Source of the DNA: Weissella confusa
Lineage (GTDB): Bacteria > Bacillota > Bacilli > Lactobacillales > Lactobacillaceae
NCBI GenBank assembly: GCA_014332815.1
Contig: JACSZT010000021.1
Coordinates: 1 to 64,000 of the forward strand
Reading direction: 5' to 3'
Length of the DNA stretch: 64,000 nt
In this document: piece by piece, positions 51,001 to 62,171 of the stretch
Numbering within the stretch: position 1 is the stretch's first letter
How the letters are laid out: each line of letters begins with the position of its first letter
Position numbers and translations under genes: made by a program
The notes under the pieces: generated by a model
What the model was told of the DNA's origin: nothing
Seen by the model: the letters and a program-made list of their open reading frames with translations, nothing else
Database searches by the model: none

Positions 51001-53855
51001 GCGTTACCGTCGTATCACGGTCAAACGTGAAGTCAGTTGGATAGCCATCTTCTTTCAACTCGTATCCGTTAGCCAAGTAATCAGGCGAATCAACTGCATC
51101 CATTGACGTTACCGTCGTTGGCACCCACGCACTGTACGTGTATGCTCCGGTTACCGTATCAAGGGTTGCCGTACGCGTAAAGTGAATCGTCTCCTTAACC
51201 GTCGTCGCCATTGTCTTGCCAGCTTGATCCACATACGTAATCGTCCGCGTCACCGACTCGTTCAAATCAGTCGACTTCAAACCCGTTGTAGTTGGATCAT
51301 CTGGGTTATTTGGATAATCAATTGGCGCGCTTGGCACATCCGTTACACCACTTGGGAATGATGGTACGTACTGACCAATTGGTGAGTAAACGACCCGCTC
51401 TGACATATCCGCTGACGTTGCCGTCAAATCACTCAAAGCAGCGACCGTTTGGCGATCAGCCACATAACCAGCAATGACTATGGCCGTGTACGTAATCGTC
51501 GTGTCTTCAGTTGGCGTCTCGCTTGGTGTTGGTGGCCAGTAACCTGAACTTGGGTTACTTGGATCAACTGGTTCTAATGGCTCACCATCTGGACCTTGTG
51601 GCGTAAAGCCTGGTACATATGGCATCGTTGGATTATCAGGCGTTCCCGGCGTGGCTGGATTATCCTCACCCGGTGTAACAACCGTTTCGTCCCGATCAAA
51701 GGTAAAGTGACTTGGGTAGCCATTGCTTACCAACATCATGCCAGCCAACTTATAAACCATGATGCGGTTATAAGCGGTGTACGTGCTGGTTTCAGCTGAA
51801 CCACCAGTAATCGTATCAACTGCCAAAACGCTACCTGTCTCATCATTGATGTACGTAATCGTGGCTGTTTGCTTAAGTGGCCAAGTTGGTGAATCTGGAT
51901 CGTCCGGATCAACCGGCGTTCCTGGCTCACCAAGTGGGTCTGGGAAAGTTGGTGAATCTGGGTCATTTGGATCAATCAAATCACCTGGTTGATAAATTGG
52001 CTCACCTGGCACCTTTGGATCATCTGACGTAACCGTGATTGTCGCACCCTTGAAGTGAACTTCAAAGGCCTTAACACGGGCCATACGAGCTCGCGGTTGC
52101 GCGCTCTGTTGGGCCGCAACGACATTAATGGTTACAGTACGCGTAAAGACAACCTGATCAGTGACCGTCTCAGCTGCTGTTGACCCATCCTTCTCATAGA
52201 TATAAGTGATAGTATGGTTGACTTCTTCACGCAAATCTTCCAGCGTTACCCCATCTGGCCAAACTGGTGCTCTAGGTACCCAAGAACCAAGTTGACGGTA
52301 AACAACTTGTTGGATGTCATCTTCACTGGTTTCATCCATGCCGGCCACTTCTTCGACCACCAAACGGTCAGCGATGTAGCCCGGAATAACTGGTGATGTC
52401 TTGGCATCGAACTTATCATCACCGTTCACCGCCTGCCAATCAGTGTAAACAAACGGACTTGCCGTTGCGGGCAAGTAACCCGCACTTGGATTCTGTGGGT
52501 CAACCGGTTGGAGTGGCGTACCATCTGGACCTTGTGGCTTAAAGCCAGGTACATATGGGATGACCGGATAACCTGGTGAATTTGGATCAGCCGTCTTCGT
52601 TGGGTCATCTGGATCATTTGGATACGTCACTTCGCCTGGTGTCTTCACCCCTGGCACTTGTGGCACACGAACGTAACCTTGGGCTTCGTAGTCAGCGATT
52701 TGCTCAGCAGTCGTGTATGACGACTTGCTATAACTATCACCAGACAACTCCTCAACATGGAGCACTTGCTGTGTGTTTTGATCAACGAAGCTGACGGTTG
52801 CGTGCTGACGATCAACCTTGTAAACAATGGTCGTATCAGTCGTTGGGTCACTTGGCACGGCTGGTTTCTTCAAGTGGTCCTCATCAACTCCGGCCGGCCA
52901 CTTTGGACCATCTGGGTTGTTTGGATCAATTGGCGCCCCTGGTACACCCGGATTATTTGGATCAACCGTCTTCGTGCCGTGTGCCAACGTGACCACGAAT
53001 GTTTGATTCAACGTTGCATCAGCATCGAATGTCATGCCACCGGCAGGATAACCATCATGCACACGATCAGCCACGTAACCCGGCATACCTGGCACAGCCA
53101 CATCCGGTACGCGTAACCCATCTTCGGCTGTCCAAGGGCCGTACGTCACTTCGCCAGTAACCGTATCAACGGTTGCTGTACGCGTGTACGTCACAATTTG
53201 TGTCTTCGTATCGACAATCGATCCGTCACTTGTACGGAAGATAATCGTACGCGTCGTTGACGATGCCAATGAATGTGGCGTCAATACCTCTGGTACAATC
53301 GCCGGCGTCTCAGGCGTCACTGTTTGAACAGTTTGCTCCGGTTCGACCGGTTCATTTGGTTCAACTTCAACTACCGGTTGCTCGGGCACAACCGTGTACG
53401 TCACGTACTCAGTGAAGTTTGGCGTACCAACTGGAATATCCACTCCTGGTACAAGGTCGACCTCGCGCTTACGACGCTTGAACAAACCAAGAAACAAACC
53501 AAACAACATGGCCAAGCCGGTTGCCTTAGCACCCTCTTGTTCGTCCGAACCAGTGTATGGCAAGACGCCTGAATGTTGCTCAGCAGCGCTTTGTTCGGCT
53601 GTGTAAGCCAACGAAGCAGCGCTGTCAGGTGCAGCCGTTGCTGATTGAACTGCCGTGATTGACCACGTCCAAAGAATTCCATTAAGAATAAATGTTTCAT
53701 GATACTCCCCCTGCTAACATGTTCCCGCTTGCAGTATAGCAACAAATCATGGGAAATATATGAACTTATCATACAAAAACGCCGTCACAGGGCAATTCCC
53801 GTGACGGCGTTTCCGTTATTTATCGTCGTGCTTCTTGCTTGTTTCTTCGGCTTCA
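36037..53855 (-). CDS. Giant LPXTG-anchored adhesin, about 5,860 residues
   Basis: DI plus 36109-53698. Start complement of 36159-36161 behind AGGGGAG; stop 53816-53818. Restored order: N-terminal KQWLRFGATSLLIAIG membrane/signal part; Asp-rich calcium-type motif DKDGDGLDDETGEP; about 200 residues rich in Ser, Ala and Glu; about 800 non-repetitive residues (36.8-39.3 kb); about 13-15 MucBP-like units of roughly 190 residues (39.4-52.9 kb) with ATITYIDDTTG, GYTLVSDGYP, NESVTRTITYVYEDG and YPNDPDDPT motifs and Pro-rich linkers; then LPYTG, a hydrophobic stretch and KRRKRE plus a 13-residue tail. In the raw window the sorting signal appears at the wrong end. A one-base T-run frameshift near 37371-37380 remains. 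Role: attachment to mucus or surfaces (inference). Confidence 0.88.
39400..52950 (-). repeat. MucBP-like repeat array within adhesin
   Basis: Roughly 13-15 related units of about 570-590 bases. Each runs beta-grasp MucBP-like half (NEQKATITYIDDTTGN, DTITGHSDETSTYTTADRI), VHLKHATITVTPDDPKTPS, Pro/Asp linker (PGDPVDPSDPSSPTYP, IDPDNPSGPTWPATPTYP), DLNESVTRTITYVYEDG, TFTRTATLDTVTGAVTYG, SPVITGYVADKQ, MGQWVPSFPAGT, YPNDPDDPT, PVIPYVPGFTPQGPDGTP. Exact unit borders need restoration by software. Such arrays are prone to recombination and to misassembly. Confidence 0.8.
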
Positions 53856-55241
53856 AGTTCAACGCGGACACCGCCTGCAACGGCCTCCCCTTGAAAATAA
53901 TCCATCAAATTAATGTGGTGTGCCATGACATCCGGCGCAGCTTCACGCCAAATTTCTTCATACTGCGGATTGTAGTCAAATGTGACTAGTTTGACATCTT
54001 TTTTAGGTTCTTAAAAAGACGCACACGTTCCGTGACCGCATACGATCGGCCACGCGTCCCACAATAAGACTTGCGTCACCTTGTTTTGAACGTATAGCAA
54101 CCGCATGCGTTCCGAACCATCCCGGTTATACAAAATAGCCACCCGTCGTGAAACGCTCTTGTTATCGAGACCATAATAGATTTCACCCACTAGTTCATCA
54201 TGTTGATTGAAGACCTTATCAACAATGGTTACCTGACGAGCATCATGCAACGCCAAAATTTGATGATGGGCCACGTGATGATCAGCGTGAATATACGCCA
54301 CCTTCATTTCGGCATTTTCGACACTGCCATACGCCTGCGTCATCGTTTCCTCTAACACATCGGCATACATGACACTTGGCTCTTCAGCGGTCAACTTGTC
54401 CAGGAAATATTTCACCATCGCTTCAAATGACAGCACATGCAGCATGCCATGGTCAAAGCGGGTCACGACCACAACCGACATCGCACGCCGGTCAGCCAAA
54501 TCAGTCACCGCATCCGGTACCGTCACTGAAGCCGGTGCAATATCAACCGTTTGGGCACCCCACTCCGTTCGCAAATCTATTGCTTGGGTCTGCGTTCCCG
54601 TCACAATCCAATCGAACTTCTTAGCACGCAATAAATTACGGAAGCCAGTTTCAAACGTGCTGATTGCATCAGTCGTGGCCCCGTTAAACGTAATATAACC
54701 AGTTGCATGAGCATCCGCGACCTGTTGTTGCAATTGCGTGTAATAGGCTTGATCAGAAACTGTTCCATACAGTTGCAAATTAATATCCCGATTTTGCTTA
54801 TGTGCCTTCACCACGGCCGCAATCATATCTTCAACTCGCTTAATGCTATCTGCCAACGCCATCACTATCGCATTAGCAAGGGCGTTCACATCCCCATCCG
54901 CAACCAATTTACCAGCCTTGCCGACAATTGCACGCGGACCATAATCAATGTCATATGAAATCACTGGCGTCCCGGCCGCTTCAGCTTCCAAAATCGTACG
55001 ACCAAAACCTTCTGTTCGTGACGTGAAAACGGTGACCTGTCCCATACTTGCACATGATGATAACGACGCTTGAGATCTTTTAATTTTGTGACGACATCAG
55101 TAGTCTTGTCATCAATCAACATGATTTTCATGTGTCGCCTCCAATTTTGTAATCAAATCTAACCACTTAGCCTGAACATGTTCAGCATCGTATTCGCGTG
55201 CTTGTTCACGGCCAGCTGCACTCGCCTTTTCACGCCAACGT
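53659..55241 (-). CDS. Glycosyltransferase (GT4), frameshifted
   Basis: DI plus 53814-55174, about 453 residues. Start complement of 53698-53700 behind GCAGGGGGAG; stop 55112-55114. N-terminal MKHLFLMEFFGRGQSGRSYA, a DUF1975-like beta part (VFNQHDELVGEIYYGLDNKS, RRVAILYNRDGSERMRLLYV), then a GT-B C-terminal half with FTSRTEGFGRTILEAEAAGT, PVISYDIDYGPRAIVG (UDP-sugar-binding acidic loop) and LVADGDVNALANAI. Resembles poly(glycerol-phosphate) glucosyltransferases and GtfA of serine-rich adhesin loci. A six-A run (complement of 53999-54004) is one base short for the frame, so the gene is broken as written. It lies directly behind the adhesin and probably glycosylates it or teichoic acid. Confidence 0.78.
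53775..53813 (-). terminator. Terminator after adhesin
   Basis: ACGCCGTCAC pairs with GTGACGGCGT around GGGAATTGCCCT, followed by five T on the minus strand. Confidence 0.9.
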
Positions 55242-55835
55242 GCAATTGCAACGTCGCAACTTCATTGCCCATGTCAGTCACACTGATTTCACCATACTTG
55301 TTGTATGACATCGCGTAATCTGGCTTAAACGGCAAATCGTTCAAATATGTCGCTGGTCGTAACCGAATACCCGCAATGCGATACATCAAATATTCACCTG
55401 GAAAGCCATTCCGATATGACTCATTCTCGGTCATGTTCAGGCTGTCACCTTCATAGTTGTAAAGCTTCTTCAATAACTTACCGTTCGACAATTGCATGCG
55501 AATCATAATCGTACGTTGCTTATCATCACGAATCCAACGCTTCACCACATCCGCCTTTTCACCAACCAAATCAAACTGCCAGTTAAAGCCACGTGCAATG
55601 TACTTCACCGCACGTACGGTTTGCTTTTGCCAATCCACGCATGAGGGGGCGACACCAACCACAAATAAAAAAGCGTAGGAAAAAATCTCCCACGCTAGCG
55701 TATTCTATTGACCTGTATAACGAATAATCTCAATGTTCTGATCATCAAACACGTCTTCGAAGAACGCCGTCAAGCAGCTGTTCTCATTGTCAAACAACTT
55801 GCCATCATACATAAACGTCATGCTAATCGGCTGTT
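55045..55835 (-). CDS. Unknown protein, 204 residues, after glycosyltransferase
   Basis: DI plus 55155-55769. Start complement of 55129-55131, overlapping the glycosyltransferase end, with GGAGGCGAC upstream; stop 55705-55707. MKIMLIDDKTTDVVTKLKDL, RNGFPGEYLMYRIAGIRLRP, YNKYGEISVTDMGNE, IARGFNWQFDLVGEKADVV, YDGKLFDNENSCLTAFF, DQNIEIIRYTGQ. The overlap implies a partner of the glycosyltransferase, perhaps a GtfB-like or truncated transferase relative, but I do not recognise a family with confidence. Confidence 0.65.
55666..55696 (-). terminator. Terminator after 204-residue gene
   Basis: AGCGTGGGAGA with TCCTACGCT pairing on the minus strand, followed by six T. Confidence 0.75.
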
Positions 55836-55836
55836 C

Positions 55837-56429
55837 TAATTCTGACGTTACCAGTCGATGAATCGCCAATAACTCATCCCCAACAGTTTCAGGTATCTTC
55901 CCAAACATCAGCTTAACTGTATTTCCCATAAGTCCCTCGCTTTATAGATTCCATCCCTCTCCATCTATCTTGTTATATTTTCAATTCGAAAGCAAGATGA
56001 CAATCATTAACAGACTAGAACATCTTGGCCGCTATTTTGTATTCGGCACAGCAAATCTAATTTCACTTGCATTAACTGCCTGAATAACATGCATTTTAAT
56101 TAGGTATTGTTGCACCTCAACTATTTCATCGACTGTCCAGTCCAGCGCCTCCTGAATGTCCATCACGTTTGCAACTCGCACGCCAGACGCCACATCTGAC
56201 ATAGCTTGCAAAAACCGTACCTGTTCCGTCGGCGCTATGAAATCATGTTGGCCACAAACAATCAAAACCCAAACCCAGCCGTTAAAATTTTCACCGACTT
56301 CGTTCGTGACAATAAATAGAAAAAACGACCACTAGGCACACGCAACTGCGTACACCTAGTGGTCGTTTTGTTTTCATCGACGCCAAACATCCACATAATC
56401 TTCCGGATGTTCAACGAGAGCAAAATATT
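55837..56429 (-). CDS. Unknown protein, 115 residues
   Basis: DI plus 55941-56288. Start complement of 55927-55929; stop 56374-56376. [71 protein letters not shown]. Soluble and helical with a winged-helix-like feel, but no DNA-binding motif I can name. Convergent with the LysR gene over a shared terminator. Confidence 0.6.
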
Positions 56430-57419
56430 GGCTGGCATGACTGAGCCCCACGGTTTAAGCGATAACGCCCGCCAAGATGGCTATGAATTCAATAGCGTCA
56501 CGCGTATCCAAAGTTTGGAATTGTTGCTAATGTTGATTCGCTTGGATAAGCTCATTGCCTTCTTCCCTGAAAACTCACTCTTCAGTACCAACGGCGTCGT
56601 GTTCAAACCCCTCGAAAACACCTCACAGCTATCACAGACAGTCGACATTCTGTTTTCACGTAATTACGGTCTAAATTCAATTCGTGACTTCGAACAAATC
56701 GAAACAACAACACTCGAAGAAGGTAACATGATGGTCGGTGTTGCCGAGGATGATGAGCTTAGTCAATACGATGCCGTCCCCAACGATGCCCTCGCCAACC
56801 GCGATGTCATCTTCGTATCATCCGATCTCGTGAATAACTACGAACAAGCCGTTCAGTTGGCCTACGCAATCGGTTCAACTGATAAGCAGACCTTGTCGAT
56901 TGGTTTCACCACTTATTACGAAACGCAGCTCATGTCACCGTTGTTGCATCAGTTTATGGCGGAACACCCTGAAATTGATATCACAATTTCACAAGATAAT
57001 TTCCGCGATAATAACCAAGCGTTTCGCCTTACCTACTTTGTCGACGCCGTTGATTTAGCCAGCTTTACCGCAGCGGCCCAAAAGAATTTTGTCTCACAAA
57101 CGGCCATCAGTAAACAAATGAAAAACCTGGAAGATGAAATCGGCACCCCCTTGTTCGTTCGTCAGAAGAATCGTGTCACCGTCACATCAGCCGGTCGTCA
57201 ATTCTACAACCACGCCAAGCATTTCACTTGCTGAAATAACCTTACTCATGGTTGTTACCTCTTTATTTTCGGTATAAAATAATCTAACTAGAAGTTTTGT
57301 TTGTTACAAACATCACTTATCAACACAATTAAGTATAGACGCTTGTGAACAAATGAACACAGTTAAAAAGTTTGCTACCCCAACCAAAAGTTACACTAGG
57401 AGATTACCATGAGTCTTGA
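56233..57419 (+). CDS. LysR-family regulator
   Basis: DI minus 56343-57233, 296 residues. Start ATG 57409 behind TAGGAGAT; stop TAG 56317-56319. [43 protein letters not shown] and GRQFYNHAK (assembled from 57409-57419 and 57025-57221), then substrate domain with [36 protein letters not shown] and AFFPENS. Divergent from the CoA-transferase operon, so probably its regulator; the inducer may be an organic acid (inference). Confidence 0.9.
56320..56370. terminator. Bidirectional terminator
   Basis: AAACGACCACTAGG pairs with CCTAGTGGTCGTTTT, extended by GTACGCAGTTGCGTGTG. It separates the convergent 115-residue gene and LysR gene. Confidence 0.88.
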
Positions 57420-59003
57420 GCAAACCAGGGGCTGCCAAGTGGCTCATTCCCTTTTGGTCACGGTTACCAACCGCGCTTGAGTGCATTGCCGTCAAACCTT
57501 GTGGGTGTGACTCAGTTGCATAACGCTCTTCAAGGGCGATTAAAAGTTCCTCTGCGACACCAGCAAGTCCAAATCCACTTACTGCAAGTGTGTCGTTATC
57601 TTTAATCAAGTTTACAGTCTTGGCACCTTCAAGGTCTGGATCAACGAACGTTCCCAAACCAATCTTCGTGATGACACCAGGACCCTTTGTTGCAATGTCG
57701 TGGTACATGCGCGTGATGACACCTTGTGGCAAGTTGTAAGCTTCCAACTCATTGTTGTTAATAGCTTCAGCGATGCGTGGTGAAGCCGCCGCAATACCAC
57801 CAATCCAACGCTTCAAACCTGAGTTGTGGGCTGCTTGGGCAATGGCTTGCACTTCCATGTCCAAGCCTTCCTTATCAAGCGTCAAGTTACCGTTTTCGTC
57901 GGCGTACGTACCACGAATCAATGCCACGTTGATTGGGAACGTTGGGTAACGCAACCACTCGTCACCGTCCAAAGAAATCTTCTTCACGATATCTTCAGTC
58001 GTCTTGGCGTTCAGAGGCAATGCTGGCACTGACTTCAATGGCACACGTACTTCACCAGAGAATGCTGGGTTGTACAACGTGTTTTCCGTTTGGAATTGGT
58101 TTTCTGGTTGGGCTACCACAATATAGTCAACCAAGATACCAGGTACCTTAACCTTCTTAGGGTGCAACGTATTGTTTTCCGTTACCGCTTCAACTTGGGC
58201 GATAACGATACTGGCGTGACCAAAGTCCTTCAAACCGGCAGGCACACCCCCAACTGAACCAGCCTCAGTTGTCAAAACGAAGTCGTTGCTTACACCTTCT
58301 TCAGCTGCAACCGCTGACACGTTAACTGGGATACCAACACCCAAGTTCAAGATGGCGCCTGAACGCAATTCCATTGCTGCACGACGCGCGATAACCTTCT
58401 TTGGATCCATTCCAGCAAAGACCAACTTCTTAGCCGTTTGTGAGATGTCGATGAAACCACCAGCACCAGCCACGCGGCCGTTAAACTTTGAAACGTTGAC
58501 GTTACCCGTTGCATCAGTTTGTGCCAAACCAAGCACTGACAAGTCAATTCCACCGCCATCGTAGAAGTCGAATTGGGCATCCATATCAACCGTTGCTTGT
58601 GAGTTGTACAACATCAAACCGTCAGCCGTCAATTCGAAGACAGCACGCTCAGTCACGTAAACGACTGGTTGTTGGTTGGCTGCCGCGTACTTACCTGAGA
58701 ATGTGATTTGCTCAACATTAGCCACAAACTTAGGGAAACGACCTTCTTCGTCGATGACCAACTTGCCATCTTCAACGTGCTCCTTCAAACCAGCGGCCGT
58801 GAACGATCTGCAACAGTTGCCATAATTAATAGTCCTCTTTTTCTTTCGTATTTTTTCTTATTGGTTAACTAGGGCTGACAATCCGCCCCATTCTTCAGCA
58901 AACAAACCAGCGTCCATTTGCTTCAAGTCGTCACTGATAAGTGGCTTGAAGTCCATGTGCGCCAAGATGTCCTTATCCAAGTCCATTCCTGGTGCAATTT
59001 CAG
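57223..59003 (-). CDS. Acyl-CoA:acetate/3-ketoacid CoA-transferase
   Basis: DI plus 57393-58952, 519 residues. Start complement of 57247-57249 behind AAAGAGGT; stop 58858-58860. Family I CoA-transferase with fused alpha and beta halves (YdiF/propionate CoA-transferase type): [88 protein letters not shown] (with the catalytic Glu), [21 protein letters not shown]-terminus [10 protein letters not shown]. Moves CoA between short-chain acids. Neighbours are an FMN oxidoreductase and an OFA-type carrier. Confidence 0.9.
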
Positions 59004-59993
59004 AATCAACATCAAGTTGACGGCGAATGGCTTATCAGTTCCAGCCTTAACCTTGCGGATTTCCTCGCGCAAACCTTCCTTGTCAAAACCAGCTGATGTC
59101 AAAACACCCAATCCACCGGCGTTTGAAACGGCGATAACCAATTCGTGACGTGAGATACGCGCCATTGATCCTTGAATAAGTGGGTACTTCGTTCCTAGAA
59201 TGATACCTTCAGCAACCACGGCTACGGCACCCAAATCTTCCATCTTCTTAGCCAACTTAACTGAAGGGATCACTGGGATAACCTTGATACCAGCTTCAGT
59301 CAAAGCAGGCATGTATGGCTTTGGCGTACCCGCACCAGTCATAACGAATGGCACTTCTTCTTCGATGATAACTTCAACCATCTCGGGGATGTTCTTCATG
59401 GCATCTGGCACTGGCGTTTCGTCAGCCGTCAAGAAGATCGTACCAGCTTGGATACCTTGGGCACCCAAAGCGTAAGCTGCGGCGACACCACGTCCGTCAC
59501 CGATACCACCGGCAGCGATAACTGGGATGTTAACAGCTGAAGCAACTTGTGGGACCAAAGCAATCGTTGTCGTCTCACCAACGTGACCACCTGATTCCTC
59601 AACGTCACCCTCAAAGACAGCCTTTGACAATGATCCCAATGACAACTCTTCCAAGGCGTCACGTGAAGCACCTGAGTACTCAAGCTCAAGGTACTTAGCA
59701 ATCATAGGGTTCTTGATTGAACGAACTGGGGCACCTGAACGACGACCCGTAACTGTCGTAGCCGTGTCATCGGCGTCCAAAACGGCTTGCTTGAAAGCCC
59801 AACGATTAATTGTTTTGTTTGTCATATTCCTACTCCTCGGTTCCTAACCAGGGAACCCGATATTTAATTAGTAAGTAATCTTCAAGTTGTTAACCACTTC
59901 TTCAGCTTCGTTGAACAATCCTTCAATGATGTCCTTTACTGAACGCTTGCTGTTAACCATACCTGAAATTTCACCGGCCATAACTGAACCGTT
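58807..59993 (-). CDS. FMN oxidoreductase, nitronate monooxygenase/FabK family
   Basis: DI plus 58987-59922, 311 residues. Start complement of 58821-58823 behind AAAGAGGAC; stop 59868-59870. TIM barrel: [123 protein letters not shown]. Could be a nitronate monooxygenase or an enoyl-ACP reductase II-like enzyme; the absence of fab neighbours favours the former. Confidence 0.87.
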
Positions 59994-61181
59994 AGACCAC
60001 TTAGCCAATCCTTTATCTGTTAAGAAACCACCTAGGATCATTGGGATGGGTCCAATTGCTGAGTTGATTGCGAAAGCCGTCATAATGGCTTCCATTGACC
60101 AACCTTTTTCAGCACTTAGCGGACCAGCCAACACACTGAAGGCATAAATAGCACCTGTACATAGCAAAACCACTGCAGAGGCAATTAGCACAATACCGGC
60201 TGTGATAATACCAGAAGCCAAGCCCTTCTTATCAGGGAAAAGCTTGATACTGTTACTCAACGCACCTGAGTATGCAAACCCTTGTCCAAGACCTGCTAAT
60301 ACACCGTATGACAAGTAAAGCATCGTTGTGCTCGTGGCAAAGCCAGTCAAGAAGAAGCCGACTGCAAAAAGGATACCACCCAAGACGATGACCATCTTTG
60401 GTGCACCGGCTTGTTCAGCTGGTGACCAGCCGGCTGGTGCGTAATCCTTTGGCGCAGTTTTAATGAAAAAACCAGCCAAGATGATGATCACAACATACGC
60501 CAAGCCCAAGTAACGGAAAGCGTTCATGACATTTGAAGACTCGATAATCGCATTCGCAATCGGTGCGGCAATAATCGCTGCACCACCGAACACACGACCA
60601 AGCGTGTTGCTCAATGAGTACAAGCTGACATAACCTGCGGCCGTTGCAGCCGTCAAACCGAACATGCGTTGACCGATTGTTGAGGCGTTTGACGCAATCA
60701 TCAAACCGGCAAAGGCACCTGTGAACAACATGAAGAAAATCAAGTAAAACGCTGACGTGGCCAACATTTGCGTCCAATTCTTGTTGATGGGACCGAAGTT
60801 TTCCATCACCATTGGTGGGAAGACTCCCATCACACCACCGAACGTCAAACCTAGGGCAATGATACCGATGGCGAAACCAATTTGTGAATTCATGCCAAGG
60901 ATCAACGCAAAGGCGGCGATGACCACAATCATAATGATGTAAAGGGTCTTATTACGCCCAATCTTGTCAGAAATTGTGCCCCACATGATTTAGTTTGCAC
61001 GCTTCTTAAGCTGTACGTACGTGAAGTTCAACACGATACCAACTAGCGCAATCACAATGGCAACGTAGAATGCCTTTGAGAAATCACCTGATTGACCAGC
61101 CATACCAACGGCAACCTTTGGTGCGAAGAAGGCGGCAACTGAGTAACCGACGAATGTAATACCGTAGTTGACACCTTGGTT
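59797..61181 (-). CDS. MFS transporter, OFA-type organic acid carrier
   Basis: DI plus 59965-61176, 403 residues. Start complement of 59823-59825 behind CGAGGAGTAGG; stop 60990-60992. [11 protein letters not shown], then about twelve helices: LLCTGAIYAFSVLAGPLSAE, GWSMEAIMTAFAINSAIGPI, LSYGVLAGLGQGFAYSGALS, NTLGRVFWGTISDKIGRNKT (the loop motif, formed at junction 60589/60983), MENFGPINQGVNYGITFVGY. Resembles the oxalate/formate antiporter family, consistent with exchange of the acids handled by the CoA-transferase. Confidence 0.88.
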
Positions 61182-61182
61182 T

Positions 61183-62171
61183 ATTACAGCGGCACGAATC
61201 AAATTATTGCGCTGCGCTAGTGTTTGCGTATCATGTTCCTTGCTCATATCTCCAACCCCTTCTACTTTTTACCTTTTATTAGTTTACACCGAAACAAAAG
61301 ATTTTTATTCATGACTATAAGTAAGTGCGTCGCGCACGAAAAAAGGACCCTCGTAACCAACGAGGATCCTTATCGAATTGGCCACCTCTTGCACCTTTTC
61401 GGCCTTCACTTGCGCATCATTTTGTGAGTGAACTGATGTATATTCTCCCATCGCCATTGAAACTGTCCCGGCCAACGCACCAGCGAAACCAGCAATAAAA
61501 ATTGCAAATGAATTTGTCGTCGCACCAGCCACACCAATAACGATTCCTGAAACCGACAGGATCCCATCGTTGGCTCCCATCATTGATGCCATGGCGGCCC
61601 CAATCGCTGAAACTTCGTGATGCAAGCTGAAACCATAACGTTCACGTACTGTTGTTCCTAGTGCATCGTTGGCCATCATTTCCTTGGTTGCTTGCGTTGC
61701 CAGTTCATCAGAAATACCTTGCGCCGCATACTTGTTTTTCACAAACTCAAATTCAGTATCGTATTGCGTTTGCAATGTCACGACCATTGTGAAAATACCT
61801 GCCACAATGTTTCGAATCGTCGCCCGCTTTTCGTTGGCCCCGGACAAATGAGCGGCTGAATACCCGGTAATCGCCAACGCAATTAGCACAGCAATCCCCG
61901 TCGCAATAACACGCTCCTTCACTGGAAACAAGGTAATGGCCAACATTGGCAACAAGGATCCCAATGGAAAAGCGCGATAAAGATTGTAAATTGATTGCTC
62001 GTCGCTGCCCCAACCGAGAACAACACGCCAACAACCGTCAAAATACCGTCGTTCGAACCAAGCACACCGGCACGAATCGCATTCAAGCGTTCTTCCATCG
62101 TTTGATGGGTCTTAACTTTATTATTCATGACGCCATCCCTCCTAGTGTCCAATCAACGTTCCGATATAGTA
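61183..62171 (-). CDS. VIT/CCC1-family metal transporter, copy 1
   Basis: DI plus 61315-62004, 229 residues. Start complement of 61245-61247; stop TAG 62142-62144. MSKEHDTQTLAQRNNLIRAA, VMGANDGILSVSGIVIGVAG (first helix with the VIT signature NDGIL), TVSMAMGEYTSVHSQNDAQ, an acidic soluble loop, SAIGAAMASM, SLLPMLAITLF and three C-terminal helices ending YYIGTLIGH. Members export Fe or Mn from the cytosol or store it. In the raw window the first 17 residues are falsely fused to the MFS C-terminus. Confidence 0.9.
61338..61371 (-). terminator. Terminator after OFA-type MFS gene
   Basis: AAGGATCCTCGT pairs with ACGAGGGTCCTT around TGGTT, followed by six T on the minus strand. Confidence 0.88.

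Noticed and set aside
37406-53611. A single 5,401-residue protein with an N-terminal LPXTG motif
   Set aside because: The motif is C-terminal after restoration; the frame stayed open only because 198 is divisible by three.
60990-61247. 85-residue membrane protein starting MSKEHDTQ
   Set aside because: A false fusion of the VIT copy 1 N-terminus (block 61183-61379) with the MFS C-terminus (block 60985-61181).
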